Origin: an uncultured Bariatricus sp.
GTDB lineage: Bacteria; Bacillota; Clostridia; Lachnospirales; Lachnospiraceae
Assembly: GCA_934320645.1 (NCBI GenBank)
Contig: CAKRFP010000009.1
Coordinates: forward strand, 12,411-76,410
DNA: 64,000 nt
Reading direction: 5' to 3'
The notes under the pieces were generated by a model that did no database searches, had not been told where the DNA came from, and saw only the letters and a program-made list of their open reading frames with translations. The position numbers were made by a program, and so were the translations under genes. Shown in pieces: positions 24,067-32,464 of this stretch. The number at the start of each line of letters is the position of its first letter. Position 1 is the first letter of the stretch.

Positions 24067-25317
24067 ATGAGAATGATGCTTGTAGGAGCCGGTGCTGTCG
24101 GTGAAAGTATTTTAAAAGTAATGCAGTGGAGAGATCCGAAGGGAGAATGGCTGGAATATGTCCTGGTCTGTGATTATGATCTAAAAAGGGCAGAAGAAGT
24201 TGTTACTATGATGAGGGGGGATACCCGTTTTGAAGCCTCTAAGATCGATGCGACAAATACAGAGGAAATGGCAGAAATGATCCGAGAGCATAAAATTGAT
24301 TTCGTGATGGATGCGGCACCGCCTTTTGCCAGTAATATGATTTTTGACGCTGCGTTTAAAACAGGTGCAGACTACGGAAGTATGGGAACCTGGTCTGTTC
24401 CGATGGAACATCCTGCGTATGGTCTGGGAATCGAGAACAGCTATACAGAACCAATGACAAAATATAATTTTGACCGCCATGAAGCCTGGAAGAAGCAGGG
24501 GAATATGGCTGTGATCTGTATGGGGATAGATCCGGGTGTTGTAAATGTATTTGCAAAATATGCGGCAACGGAGCTTCTGGATGAGATCACAGAAGTCCAT
24601 GTAAAAGACGGCGGAAATCTGTCTGTTCCGGGCGCAGATCCGGATGATATCATGTTTGGATTCAACGTGTGGACGGTATTGGATGAGGTCATGAATCCAA
24701 ATGTTGAGTATGATGAGGAAAAGGGTGGATTTATCGTAGAAAAAGCGTTTGCAGGGCAGGAAGTATATGAGATGCCGGAAGGAGTTGGCGCAAATACGCT
24801 GGTCAAAGTTGAGCATGAGGAAGTCGTGACGATGGCACGCTACTTAAGCCAGTATGGATTGAAAAAGGCAACCTTCAAGATCAGCCTTGACGAAAATCTG
24901 ATCACTGCACTTAAGGTGCTGGATAAGCTGGGACTTCGCAGTATCAAGCCTGTGCAGGTAGGGGATGTGAAAGTAGTTCCACGAGATGTGGTTGCAGCGT
25001 GTGCACCGCAGCCAAAAGATATCGGAGATGAGATGACAGGGAAAATGCTGGTGGGAGTACATTGTGTCGGAAAGAAAGACGGAAAGGAAAAAGAATACTT
25101 CCTGTATCAGCCATTTGATAATCAGGAGTCTATCGAAAGATGGGGAACCCAGGCTGTTACCGCCCAGACAGGCTTTGGAGCAGCACTTGCACTGGAGCTG
25201 ATCGGAAGAGGAATCTGGAAAGAAGCAGGGGTATATGCACCGGAATATTTTGATCCGAAACCATACCTTGAATTAATGAAAGAAAGCGGCTATAAATACG
25301 GAATCATAGAGAAATAA
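24067..25317 (+). CDS. Saccharopine-dehydrogenase-like NAD(P)-dependent oxidoreductase
   Basis: 416 residues from the ATG at 24067 (GGAGG with a long A-rich spacer); a TTG start 36 bases earlier is rejected. N-terminal Rossmann fold with MLVGAGAVGESILK (dinucleotide loop), then the catalytic domain of the saccharopine dehydrogenase / carboxynorspermidine dehydrogenase group (GMGTWSVPMEHP-like segment at about 108-118, CMGIDPGVVNVFA near 157, WGTQAVTAQTGFGAALALEL near 370). These enzymes join or split an amine and an oxo-acid by NAD(P)H reduction, in lysine or polyamine metabolism. It lies about 135 bases after a glycine-type riboswitch with no other gene between, so it is the probable regulated gene. 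Real substrate unknown. Confidence 0.83.
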   Translation: MRMMLVGAGAVGESILKVMQWRDPKGEWLEYVLVCDYDLKRAEEVVTMMRGDTRFEASKIDATNTEEMAEMIREHKIDFVMDAAPPFASNMIFDAAFKTGADYGSMGTWSVPMEHPAYGLGIENSYTEPMTKYNFDRHEAWKKQGNMAVICMGIDPGVVNVFAKYAATELLDEITEVHVKDGGNLSVPGADPDDIMFGFNVWTVLDEVMNPNVEYDEEKGGFIVEKAFAGQEVYEMPEGVGANTLVKVEHEEVVTMARYLSQYGLKKATFKISLDENLITALKVLDKLGLRSIKPVQVGDVKVVPRDVVAACAPQPKDIGDEMTGKMLVGVHCVGKKDGKEKEYFLYQPFDNQESIERWGTQAVTAQTGFGAALALELIGRGIWKEAGVYAPEYFDPKPYLELMKESGYKYGIIEK

Positions 25318-25346
25318 GATAGCTGTTTATTTATAGAATCTGCAAA

Positions 25347-25386
25347 TAAAACGCCGGGAAAATCATAGGGTTTTCTCGGCGTTTTT
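25347..25386 (+). terminator. Terminator of the saccharopine-dehydrogenase-like gene
   Basis: AAAACGCCG and GAAAA pair with TTTTC and CGGCGTTTT around TCATAGGG, ending in a T run. Confidence 0.85.
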
Positions 25387-25458
25387 GACTGTTTTAAACA
25401 GAGTGATCGCGGTAAGAGTGACACATCCTACAGACTTGATTTTTCGGGCTATTTTTGG

Positions 25459-25487
25459 TTGACTTTTGATATTCTTATTTGTAAGAT
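25459..25487 (+). promoter_or_regulatory. Promoter of the ZnuA-like lipoprotein gene
   Basis: TTGACT (25459-25464), 17-nt spacer, TAAGAT (25482-25487), leaving a leader of about 100 nt with no clear structure. Confidence 0.55.
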
Positions 25488-25595
25488 GAGTACGGTTTTG
25501 AAATACAAAAAGAACGGATTTAAAGCAGGGTAGCAGAGGTGTGCAGAAGTAATTTCCGTAGATGAATAATGAAAAAAAATGAGAGGTAGAGAAAG

Positions 25596-26360
25596 ATGAT
25601 GAAGAGAAATGTATGTATGATTTTAACCGCTGCTATGGTATCTATGGGACTGACAGGATGCGCGCAGATGAAGGGTATTTCCGAAGTAAAGGCAGCTGAT
25701 AAAAATGAGGATAAGATTCAGATCGTAACCACAGTTTATCCGGAATATGACTGGGTAAAACAGGTGCTTGGAAACCGTGCAAAGGATGCAGAGATCACAC
25801 TGCTTACCTGTGACGGAGAAGCGCTGGCTGCTGAAGATAAAGAGAAAATTGAAGAAAGTGATCTGTTTGTATATGTTGGAGGAGAGTCCGATGCATGGGC
25901 AGAAGAGATTGCAGATAACAGTGACGTGAAGACGATCAATCTGATGGAAGTCCTTGGCAAAGATGCAAAAGAGGATGATGAGCATGTATGGCTTTCTGTA
26001 GAAAATGCGAAAGTGATCTGTAGTGAAATCGCAGACACTCTGGGCGAGATTGACACAGAGCATGCAACAGATTACAAGACATATCTTAGTGCATATATGG
26101 AAAAACTGAACGCACTTGATTATGAGTTTAAGGCATCTGTAAATGGAGTTATCGGAAAAGAGCTTGCGGTGGAAAATGCTGAGGCATGCAGTAATCTTCT
26201 GGATGATTACGGTGTTAATTATGTAGATGCGGAAGATGCATCAGCAAGACAGCCGATCACCACACTGAACACAATGGAAGAGATCACAGATGACAGCATT
26301 GATTATGTACATTTGATGGGACAGAATCTGGATGTATTGAGACAGGCACTTAGAAAATAA
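25596..26360 (+). CDS. ZnuA/TroA-like metal-binding lipoprotein, orphan and atypical
   Basis: 254 residues (start at 25596 or the next codon). Lipoprotein signal ending GLTGC (Cys22), then a cluster A-I type solute-binding fold: IQIVTTVYPEYDWVKQVLG, IEESDLFVYVGGESDAWAEE and EHVWLSVENAKVICSEIADTL. In Zn/Mn-binding relatives the first histidine lies in a D-P-H-x-Y-E-P loop; here the equivalent is LLTCDGEALAAEDK with no histidine, while the second site (EHVWLS) is kept. The region carrying the third and fourth ligands is short and altered, and the protein is about 40-50 residues shorter than usual. No ABC permease or ATPase is adjacent. It may bind another ligand or be a decaying copy. Confidence 0.78.
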   Translation: MMKRNVCMILTAAMVSMGLTGCAQMKGISEVKAADKNEDKIQIVTTVYPEYDWVKQVLGNRAKDAEITLLTCDGEALAAEDKEKIEESDLFVYVGGESDAWAEEIADNSDVKTINLMEVLGKDAKEDDEHVWLSVENAKVICSEIADTLGEIDTEHATDYKTYLSAYMEKLNALDYEFKASVNGVIGKELAVENAEACSNLLDDYGVNYVDAEDASARQPITTLNTMEEITDDSIDYVHLMGQNLDVLRQALRK

Positions 26361-26378
26361 ACCGAATATGATAAGAAG

Positions 26379-26413
26379 AAAAGGCACGAAGTCATGGAAC
26401 TTTGTGCCTTTTT
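26379..26413 (+). terminator. Terminator of the ZnuA-like gene
   Basis: AAGGCACGAAG pairs with CTTTGTGCCTT (one wobble), ending in T. Confidence 0.8.
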
Positions 26414-26469
26414 ACGTCAGGTGCATACATTTCGGTGTGCAATTTTAAATTATATCAATTTACATTCTT

Positions 26470-26614
26470 CAGTCCATTTGGAAACGAAGGTCAGCAAAAT
26501 GATGATGAGATTATCGTATATGAAACAGTTGGAGTAGCGGCGCAGGATCTGGTTGCTGCAAAGATAATTTATGATAAAGCAGTGGAGGCTGGAAAAGGTC
26601 TTTCCTGGGGATAG
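26470..26614 (+). pseudogene. C-terminal remnant of an ornithine cyclodeaminase/mu-crystallin homologue
   Basis: The frame ending at 26614 reads PFGNEGQQNDDEIIVYETVG then VAAQDLVAAKIIYDKAVEAG and KGLSWG, the typical last 45 residues of ornithine cyclodeaminase-type proteins (E-I-x-x-F/Y-x-S/T-x-G-x-A-x-Q-D). About 280 upstream residues are missing and the preceding bases are the terminator of another gene. No ribosome site precedes a plausible start. This is a deletion remnant. Confidence 0.65.
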
Positions 26615-26641
26615 AAGCAGAGAGAGCATCCTACAAAAAAG

Positions 26642-26665
26642 CGCGGGAGTTTCCCGTGTTTTTTT
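26642..26665 (+). terminator. Terminator after the cyclodeaminase remnant
   Basis: CGCGGGA pairs with TCCCGTG (one wobble), then seven T. It has outlived most of its gene. Confidence 0.75.
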
Positions 26666-26765
26666 GTACTGTTCGTGGGAGAAACTTTATGTTACAATAA
26701 GCTGTATCTGTGAAAGTGCAGAAAGTATGTGATAAGCTTACATAGAACAGGAGTTTTAAAAGAAA

Positions 26766-28154
26766 ATGATAAGTACATGGATTAAAGCAGTATATCAGTT
26801 CTTATGGGGAGATCTTTTCAAAATACCACTTCCCGGAGGTTCCAGACTTGGTATTTCACTGCTTATTATACTATTAATTCCGATAGGAATTTATTTTACA
26901 ATCCGAACCAGATTTTTACCGATTCGCCTTTTCCCGGAGATGGTTCGCGCACTTACCGGGAAAAAGAAAGACGATAACAGTCTTTCGACCTTTCAGACCT
27001 TGATCGTGTCCACAGCGACAAGAGTCGGAATGGGAAATCTGGTTGGAGTTGTTGCAGCGATTTCAGCGGGTGGCGCAGGTGCAGTATTCTGGATGTGGAT
27101 TACAGCAATCATTGGAGCATCAACAGCATTTATTGAAGCGACACTAGCACAGCTTTACAAGGAGAAAGATCCGCTTTATGGTGGTTATCGCGGTGGCCCG
27201 GCATATTATATGCATCGTTATGCAGAGCAGCGTACCGGAAAGAAGAAAAAGCACGTGTGGATTGCAGTATTATTTGCAATTTCAGGGCTGATCTGCTGGT
27301 GTGGAATCAGTCAGGTGATCAGTAATTCCGTTGCATCTTCGTTTGAAAATGCATTTGGGATTCCGCCAATCTATACCACGGTTCTTCTGGTCGTTGTTGC
27401 AGCAATGATTGTACTTCGGAAAAATGCTACGGTAAAAGTTCTGGATATCCTGGTTCCGATTATGGCAGTCTGTTATTTTGTAATTACAATTGTGATTATT
27501 CTTCTGAATATACGAAGTCTTCCAGGTGTGTTTGAGCGGATCATGCAGGAGGCATTTGGAATCCGTCAGGCGGCAGCAGGAGGATTTGGCGCTGTGCTCA
27601 TGAATGGAGTGAAAAGAGGGTTATTTTCTAACGAAGCAGGATCCGGTTCAGCACCTTGTGCGGCTGCAGCAGCAGAATGTGATATGCCGGTCAAAGCAGG
27701 GCTTACGCAGGCACTGGGTGTATTTATAGATACGATCGTAATCTGTAGCTGTACGGCAATGATCATGCTTCTTGTTCCGGAAAAGATGATAGCAGGGCTG
27801 GAAGGAATGGAACTTTTGCAGACAGCAATGAATTATCATCTCGGTAAAGCAGGTGTTATCTTTATTGCAGTAACATTGTTCCTTTTCAGTTTTTCAACAT
27901 TTCTTGGAATCCTGTTTTATGCAAGAGGAAATGTGGCATATCTTTTCGGGGATAAATGGTGCTGGCAGACAGCATATAAAGTTCTTGCACTTGTGATGCT
28001 CTTTGTCGGAGGAATTGCGGCTTATCACATTGTATGGGATCTTGGCGATGTGGGAATCGGACTTATGACGATTTTTAATATTGTGACTTTATATCTTATG
28101 GGTGGAGAGGCACTGGGAGAATTGAGGAAGTACGAAAAAAATAAACAGCAGTAG
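26766..28154 (+). CDS. AGCS-family sodium:alanine/glycine symporter
   Basis: 462 residues, about eleven helices. The family signatures are present: RTRFLPIRLFPEM, ATRVGMGNLVGVVAAISAGG (Na+/substrate site), GGYRGGPAYYMHRYAEQR and the C-terminal GLFSNEAGSGSAPCAAAAAE block. It takes up alanine or glycine with Na+. CAGGAG lies upstream with an A-rich spacer. No partner gene is evident; the riboswitch that senses glycine (23703-23880) is 3 kb upstream and does not control it directly. Confidence 0.93.
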   Translation: MISTWIKAVYQFLWGDLFKIPLPGGSRLGISLLIILLIPIGIYFTIRTRFLPIRLFPEMVRALTGKKKDDNSLSTFQTLIVSTATRVGMGNLVGVVAAISAGGAGAVFWMWITAIIGASTAFIEATLAQLYKEKDPLYGGYRGGPAYYMHRYAEQRTGKKKKHVWIAVLFAISGLICWCGISQVISNSVASSFENAFGIPPIYTTVLLVVVAAMIVLRKNATVKVLDILVPIMAVCYFVITIVIILLNIRSLPGVFERIMQEAFGIRQAAAGGFGAVLMNGVKRGLFSNEAGSGSAPCAAAAAECDMPVKAGLTQALGVFIDTIVICSCTAMIMLLVPEKMIAGLEGMELLQTAMNYHLGKAGVIFIAVTLFLFSFSTFLGILFYARGNVAYLFGDKWCWQTAYKVLALVMLFVGGIAAYHIVWDLGDVGIGLMTIFNIVTLYLMGGEALGELRKYEKNKQQ

Positions 28155-28300
28155 AGGAAGCAATCTGGTTCTATGGCTATGTCAGTGAAAAAGGAGAAGC
28201 TTTTCTGAAAGAGCATGATTATTCGGAAGAAGAGGTCTTCGATGGGTTGCAAATGCTGGCAAAGAGAAGCGGATATGAAGAGCTGATCGGATTATTGTAG
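28154..28300 (+). pseudogene. Orphan C-terminal coding remnant, unrecognised
   Basis: Immediately after the AGCS stop, an open frame ending TAG at 28298-28300 reads as a normal acidic protein tail: EEAIWFYGYVSEKGEAFLKE then HDYSEEEVFDGLQML and AKRSGYEELIGLL. It has good codon usage but no start codon or ribosome site of its own, and its upstream part would lie inside the symporter gene. Most likely the end of a deleted gene. I do not recognise the family. Confidence 0.35.
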
Positions 28301-28382
28301 TATATTTTTCTGGGAAAATGTATAAATTCATAGTTTCGGACAGATAATACCATTGAAAAACGAAGAGAGGAAGCTGAAAATC

Positions 28383-28841
28383 ATGGTATTAAATGAGAAG
28401 GAACGAGCAACGATTGAAGATTTGCAGACACAGGAGAAAAGTTGTGTGGAAAAATACGGAATGTATGCCGGTCAGGCAAAGGATCCGGAGCTGAAAAGCT
28501 TATTCCAGACATTGCAGAACAAGGAAAAAGAACACTATGAATCGTTGGAAAAAGTATTGAACGGTACAGTGCCGGAGTGCAATTGTAATGACACTGACGG
28601 ACGGGATTATGAGCCGAAAGCTACTTATACAGCTATGAGTTCTCCTGAAGACAAAATGCAGGATGCATTTCTTGCAACAGACTGTATAGCGACGGAAAAG
28701 CTGGTATCCGGAGAATATAACTCAGATGTATTTGCATTTGGCGATACGAAGCTGAGAAAATTACTGGCGGATATCCAGGTGGAAGAACAGAATCATGCTG
28801 AGATGCTGTATAAATATAAGATGGTAAACGGGATGGTTTAG
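28383..28841 (+). CDS. CotF-like spore-coat / ferritin-fold protein
   Basis: 152 residues from the ATG at 28383 (GAGAGGAAG upstream; a TTG 30 bases earlier is rejected). Mostly helical, with two repeated stretches typical of the Coat_F family: LQTQEKSCVEKYGMYAGQAK with E-x-H-Y near residue 50, and FLATDCIATEKLVSGEYNSD with EEQNHAEMLYKYK at the end. CotF proteins are associated with the spore coat, but vegetative relatives exist. Stand-alone gene ending at a terminator. Confidence 0.78.
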   Translation: MVLNEKERATIEDLQTQEKSCVEKYGMYAGQAKDPELKSLFQTLQNKEKEHYESLEKVLNGTVPECNCNDTDGRDYEPKATYTAMSSPEDKMQDAFLATDCIATEKLVSGEYNSDVFAFGDTKLRKLLADIQVEEQNHAEMLYKYKMVNGMV

Positions 28842-28858
28842 AGGAAAAGAAGAAAAAA

Positions 28859-28896
28859 TTCCGGGAGTTCAGATGTTGGACTTCCGGGATTTTTTT
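28859..28896 (+). terminator. Terminator of the CotF-like gene
   Basis: CCGGGAGTTC pairs with GGACTTCCGG (wobbles included), then ATTTTTTT. Confidence 0.8.
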
Positions 28897-28994
28897 AGTG
28901 ATTTTTTTGGGAAGAAAATCTTTTTACATTTCAGAAAGATATGATAAAATACGGATGTATACGAATCAACAGCAAAAAATGACAGGAACAAAAA

Positions 28995-29380
28995 ATGGAC
29001 AGTATAGAGAAAAGAAGAAGTATCCGTAAATACAAACCAGATAAAATAGAAAAATCAGTGATTGAAGAGATTGTAAGAGCTGGTATTCTGGCACCGTCTG
29101 TGAAGAACCGGCAGCCATGGAAATACATTGTGTATACAGGAGCCTCAAAAGAGCATCTGCTTGATGCCATGGAGAGAGGGCTTGTCCGAGAAAAGTCCGG
29201 CAAGGCTTTATTACCAGAGTCAGCGTTTGGATTGCCAATACCTGCTTCGCATATGATGAACTGGTAGAATATATTGGTACAGAAAACCAGCTTGTAGGTG
29301 CAGTTGCACTTGGTGTGCCGGATGAGGAACCGGCATCGCGGCCAAGAAAGCAGCTGGAAGATGTACTTGAATATCGATAG
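28995..29380 (+). pseudogene. Nitroreductase-family gene with internal deletion and frameshift
   Basis: The first part (28995-29267) opens MDSIEKRRSIRKYKPDKIEK and continues GILAPSVKNRQPWKYIVYTG, the FMN-binding start of nitroreductases, then hits a stop at NW. From about 29225 another frame reads WIANTCFAYDELVEYIGTEN, QLVGAVALGVPDEEPASRP and RKQLEDVLEYR up to a stop at 29378-29380, the normal end of the same family. About 60-70 central residues are missing and the two halves are out of frame, so the gene is dead. A promoter-like TTTACA-16-TAAAAT at 28923-28950 is still present. Confidence 0.82.
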
Positions 29381-29455
29381 ACAGAATTGACAAAATACAG
29401 AAAAATAAACAGATTAGAAATAAGGCAATGAAACAAGAGAAAAGAGGACATCAAG

Positions 29456-29929
29456 ATGGCATTAGAACAGGCGAAGAAATATTTAACAGAAAAAGGTTAT
29501 GCAGACAGGATTATTGAGCTGGAGGAATCGAGTGCAACGGTGCAGCTTGCAGCAGAGGCACTTGGCGTTGAACCTGGAATGATCGCAAAGACCATGTCAT
29601 TTCTCCAGGGAGAACAGCCGGTACTGATTCTGACAGAAGGAACAGCGCGGATTGACAATCGGAAATACAAGGATACGTTTCATATCAAAGCAAAAATGAT
29701 TCCATTTGAAGAGGTAGAAGAGATCATCGGACATGCTCCGGGCGGAGTCTGTCCGTTTGGTGTGAAAGAAGGGATCAAGGTCTATCTTGATGAGAGCCTG
29801 AAACGGTTCGATACGGTCTATCCGGCAGCCGGAAATGATCACAGTGCCGTGAGACTTACCATTGAAGATTTGGAAAATGCAGTAGATTCTGAAGGATGGA
29901 TTGATGTCTGCAAAGAGATTGAAGTTTAA
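29456..29929 (+). CDS. YbaK/EbsC-type aminoacyl-tRNA deacylase family protein
   Basis: 157 residues covering a single YbaK domain: ATVQLAAEALGVEPGMIAKT near the start, the conserved lysine region, GHAPGGVCPFGVKEGIKVYLDE (substrate-pocket G-x-x-P motif) and a closing YPAAGNDHSAVRLT. Family members hydrolyse mischarged tRNA such as Cys-tRNA(Pro) in the cytoplasm. AAAGAGGACATCAAG precedes the ATG. It lies 76 bases after the broken nitroreductase and 76 bases before the SseB-like gene. Confidence 0.85.
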   Translation: MALEQAKKYLTEKGYADRIIELEESSATVQLAAEALGVEPGMIAKTMSFLQGEQPVLILTEGTARIDNRKYKDTFHIKAKMIPFEEVEEIIGHAPGGVCPFGVKEGIKVYLDESLKRFDTVYPAAGNDHSAVRLTIEDLENAVDSEGWIDVCKEIEV

Positions 29930-30005
29930 AACAGACCGGGATACAAAGAGAAGTAAAAGCTTTGAAAGAGAAAGTCAGAGCGGAAGATATTGGAGAGAAA
30001 AGAAA

Positions 30006-30440
30006 ATGGGAAACGATGAAATGGAAAAGAAAGATCCAGGACTGCAGGGAAACGAAAAAATGGAAGCTGCGATTGCTGGATTGCAGCAGGAACCGACACA
30101 GGAAATGCTGGCACATACATTGACCGTGATCCGCAGAAGAATGAAGGAAAACGGACAGCTGATTATCGCAGTAGAACCGCCAAAAGGTGATGGTCAGATT
30201 CAGCTTCAGGCAATTCAGACTGAGGATGGAAAAAAATGGTGGGCAGCGTTTACCAGTTTTGAGGAAGAGTTAAAAGGTGGTGGAAGTGTCAAATCTACAT
30301 TTATGACAGATATCCATAAACTCTTTCAATCAGCACTTCAGGTGGACGAAATTGAAGGAGTTATCATCAATCCATGGAACCGGACGATTATGCTGAGCAA
30401 GGTATTGATTAAGATTATCCTGGGAGTGGAACAGGTGTGA
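30006..30440 (+). CDS. SseB-like N-terminal domain protein
   Basis: 144 residues from the ATG at 30006 (GGAGAG upstream). The order MEAAIAGLQQEPTQEMLAHT, LIIAVEPP, WWAAFTSFEEEL, FMTDIHKLFQSAL and GVIINPWNRTIMLSKVLIKI is that of the SseB N-terminal domain family, small cytoplasmic proteins of unclear role often found in Lachnospiraceae. A longer frame from 29901 overlaps the ybaK gene and is rejected. Confidence 0.75.
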   Translation: MGNDEMEKKDPGLQGNEKMEAAIAGLQQEPTQEMLAHTLTVIRRRMKENGQLIIAVEPPKGDGQIQLQAIQTEDGKKWWAAFTSFEEELKGGGSVKSTFMTDIHKLFQSALQVDEIEGVIINPWNRTIMLSKVLIKIILGVEQV

Positions 30441-30484
30441 TAGGGATCAAAGATGTAGAAATAATGAAATAAAGGAAGAAGTAT

Positions 30485-30517
30485 CGTCGGTCAAAAATTT
30501 GGCTGGCGATTTTTTTG
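30485..30517 (+). terminator. Terminator of the sseB-like gene
   Basis: CGTCGGTCAAA pairs with TTTGGCTGGCG (several wobbles), followed by eight T. Confidence 0.7.
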
Positions 30518-30530
30518 TCAGGAAATCTGA

Positions 30531-31229
30531 AAGTATAGTGAAGAGGATATTTACAGATTCTGTGCCGCATCAGAAATGCTTTCCGAGCATCCTCTTGGGA
30601 AAGCAGTGGTAAGCTGTTTCAAAAAAGAAAAGAAAGAATCTCTTTTAAAACCGGAAGAATTTCAGATGATTCCGGGACGCGGTGTGAGCTGTGTGGAAGG
30701 CGGTAAAAAGATTCTGGCAGGGAACCGGGAGATGATGGAAGAGAATCAGATACCGGTTTCTAACGAGGTATTTCTGATAACAGAGGAATATCTGAAACAG
30801 GGCTGTACACTGATTTATCTTGCGACAGATGGAGAACTGGCAGGATATCTTGCGCTGGCAGATACGATTCGTGAAGAAAGTACAGCAATGATCGATGCAC
30901 TGAAGGCATTACAGGTGGATCCGGCACTTAAGAAAGCGGATGTCGGAATTGCCATGGGCGGTGTTGGGAGTGATATCGCAGTAGATGCGGCAGATATTAC
31001 ACTGGTAGATGATGAGGTAAAAGAACTTCCACATCTGCTGGCACTGTCCAGGAGAATGATGTTCACGATCAAATGCAATATGAGCTTTTCAATGGGACTG
31101 AATTTTCTGGCGATTGTACTTGCTATACTTGGAATTTTGAACCCGGTTGTAGGTGCGCTTGTGCATAACGCGGGATCGGTTCTGGTCATTATCAATTCCG
31201 CACTCCTTTTAAACTGGAAAAAGGAGTAA
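30531..31229 (+). pseudogene. Remnant of a heavy-metal (copper) P1B-type ATPase
   Basis: The frame is open from 30531 and begins in the middle of the protein: EEDIYRFCAASEMLSEHPLG is the SEHPLxxA nucleotide-domain motif of CopA-type pumps, followed by MIPGRGVSC. It ends correctly with ADVGIAMGGVGSDIAVDAAD, VDDEVKELPHLLALSRR and the last two membrane helices. Missing are the metal-binding and actuator domains, six helices and the DKTGT phosphorylation site. There is also an internal deletion: ALKALQVDPALKKADVGIAM lacks the TGDN motif and about 50 residues normally between. It cannot pump metal. A CsoR-type repressor remains 1.2 kb downstream. Confidence 0.85.
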
Positions 31230-31263
31230 ATGATTAAAAATATCAACAGCAATTTGCCTAAAA

Positions 31264-31285
31264 TTTACCAGTGTAATTTGGTAAA
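31264..31285. promoter_or_regulatory. Inverted repeat upstream of the exporter promoter, possible operator
   Basis: TTTACCA-N8-TGGTAAA, 24 bases before the -35 box at 31309. Could be a regulator site; no matching second copy was noticed elsewhere. Confidence 0.3.
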
Positions 31286-31308
31286 TAAGCAGATTATAGA
31301 GAAAATAT

Positions 31309-31338
31309 TTGACACAGTATCCGTTCTCTCGGTATCAT
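31309..31338 (+). promoter_or_regulatory. Promoter of the aromatic acid exporter gene
   Basis: TTGACA (31309-31314), 18-nt spacer, TATCAT (31333-31338). Transcription would start near 31345, which rules out translation from 31343. Confidence 0.65.
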
Positions 31339-31405
31339 AAATATGGATACAAAATCAAGTGCACAGAATCCATGGGGATTGGGGCATGAGATTACGGGAG
31401 GAAAA

Positions 31406-32404
31406 ATGAAAAGTAAAAAGATCGGGATGCAGGCATTGAAAATTGCCTTAGGGAGTAGTCTGGCGATTTATATTGCGAATCTGATAGGACTCAAATATTC
31501 GCTGGCGGCGGGAAGTGTTGCGCTTCTTACAATGGTAACTACGAAATGGAAGACGGTGAAGTTATCGATCGCCAGGGTAGTGACGTTTGTGATATCGGTA
31601 CTGATGGCGATGATTATATTCTCTATCGTAGAATCAGAATGGATTGCGTATGGTGTATATGCATTTTTTGTTGTTATTATTGCTGAGATGATCGGCTGGG
31701 GAGCGACAATATCGGTAAATGCGCTGATCGGAATGCATTTTCTGGAAATCCGGGATTTTGAAGTAGATTTCATTGTCAATGAATTTATGCTGGTGCTGAT
31801 CGGCATTACGATGGCATTGATCCTGAATCTTTTTTATGACTATGGAAGTCAGCGCAAGGCACTGGTGGAAAATATGCGTTACACAGAAGAGCGTCTGCAA
31901 ATGATCCTTGGTGAGATTTCTGCATATCTGGCGAACAAAGAGATGCAGAGAAGTGTATGGGCAGATATCTGCGAACTGGAGGAAGAGGTACAGGGATTCA
32001 TTCAGGATGCATATGAATATCAGGATAATACGTTCCAGTCACATCCGGGATATTATATTGATTATTTTGAAATGCGTATGAAGCAGTGCAACGTGATCCA
32101 TAACCTTCACTATGAGATGAAAAAGATTCGAAAGATGCCGGAGGAAGCAATGATCATATCCGCTTATGTGCTGGACATGCTGGTCTGTGTGAAAGAGCAT
32201 ACCGTTCCGACTGCGCAGCTGGACGAGCTTCATGAACTTTTTGACATTATAAGGAAGAATCCTCTTCCGAAGACCCGGGAAGAATTCGAAAGCCGTGCGA
32301 TGCTGTATCATATTCTGATGGATCTGGAAGAGTTTCTGGTATTCAAGCGAAGATTTGTGGACGGACTGGATGACACAAAGCGAAAATTGTACTGGGATAA
32401 TTAA
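31406..32404 (+). CDS. Aromatic acid exporter family protein (ArAE_1/FUSC-like)
   Basis: 332 residues from the ATG at 31406 with GGGAGG just upstream; the longer frame from 31343 begins at the promoter's start site and is rejected. Four to five membrane helices in the first 150 residues (ALKIALGSSLAIYIANLIGLKYSLAAG divided between two helices, WGATISVNALIGMHFLE), then a cytoplasmic helical domain of about 180 residues. This matches the aromatic acid exporter family, thought to pump aromatic or other toxic acids. Small single-gene unit; the substrate is unknown. Confidence 0.82.
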   Translation: MKSKKIGMQALKIALGSSLAIYIANLIGLKYSLAAGSVALLTMVTTKWKTVKLSIARVVTFVISVLMAMIIFSIVESEWIAYGVYAFFVVIIAEMIGWGATISVNALIGMHFLEIRDFEVDFIVNEFMLVLIGITMALILNLFYDYGSQRKALVENMRYTEERLQMILGEISAYLANKEMQRSVWADICELEEEVQGFIQDAYEYQDNTFQSHPGYYIDYFEMRMKQCNVIHNLHYEMKKIRKMPEEAMIISAYVLDMLVCVKEHTVPTAQLDELHELFDIIRKNPLPKTREEFESRAMLYHILMDLEEFLVFKRRFVDGLDDTKRKLYWDN

Positions 32405-32412
32405 GCTATTAC

Positions 32413-32440
32413 TTGTAAAAAAGGAAAGGTCTGCTATACT
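32413..32440 (+). promoter_or_regulatory. Promoter of the CsoR-type repressor
   Basis: TTGTAA (32413-32418), 16-nt spacer, TATACT (32435-32440), close to the gene's AGGAGG. Confidence 0.55.
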
Positions 32441-32464
32441 TGAAAGAGCAGGAGGTTTTGACAG

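Noticed and set aside
25616..26063. Minus-strand open frames opposite the ZnuA-like gene
   Set aside because: Shadows of the coding strand; no start signals or recognisable domains. The same holds for the other long antisense frames in this window.
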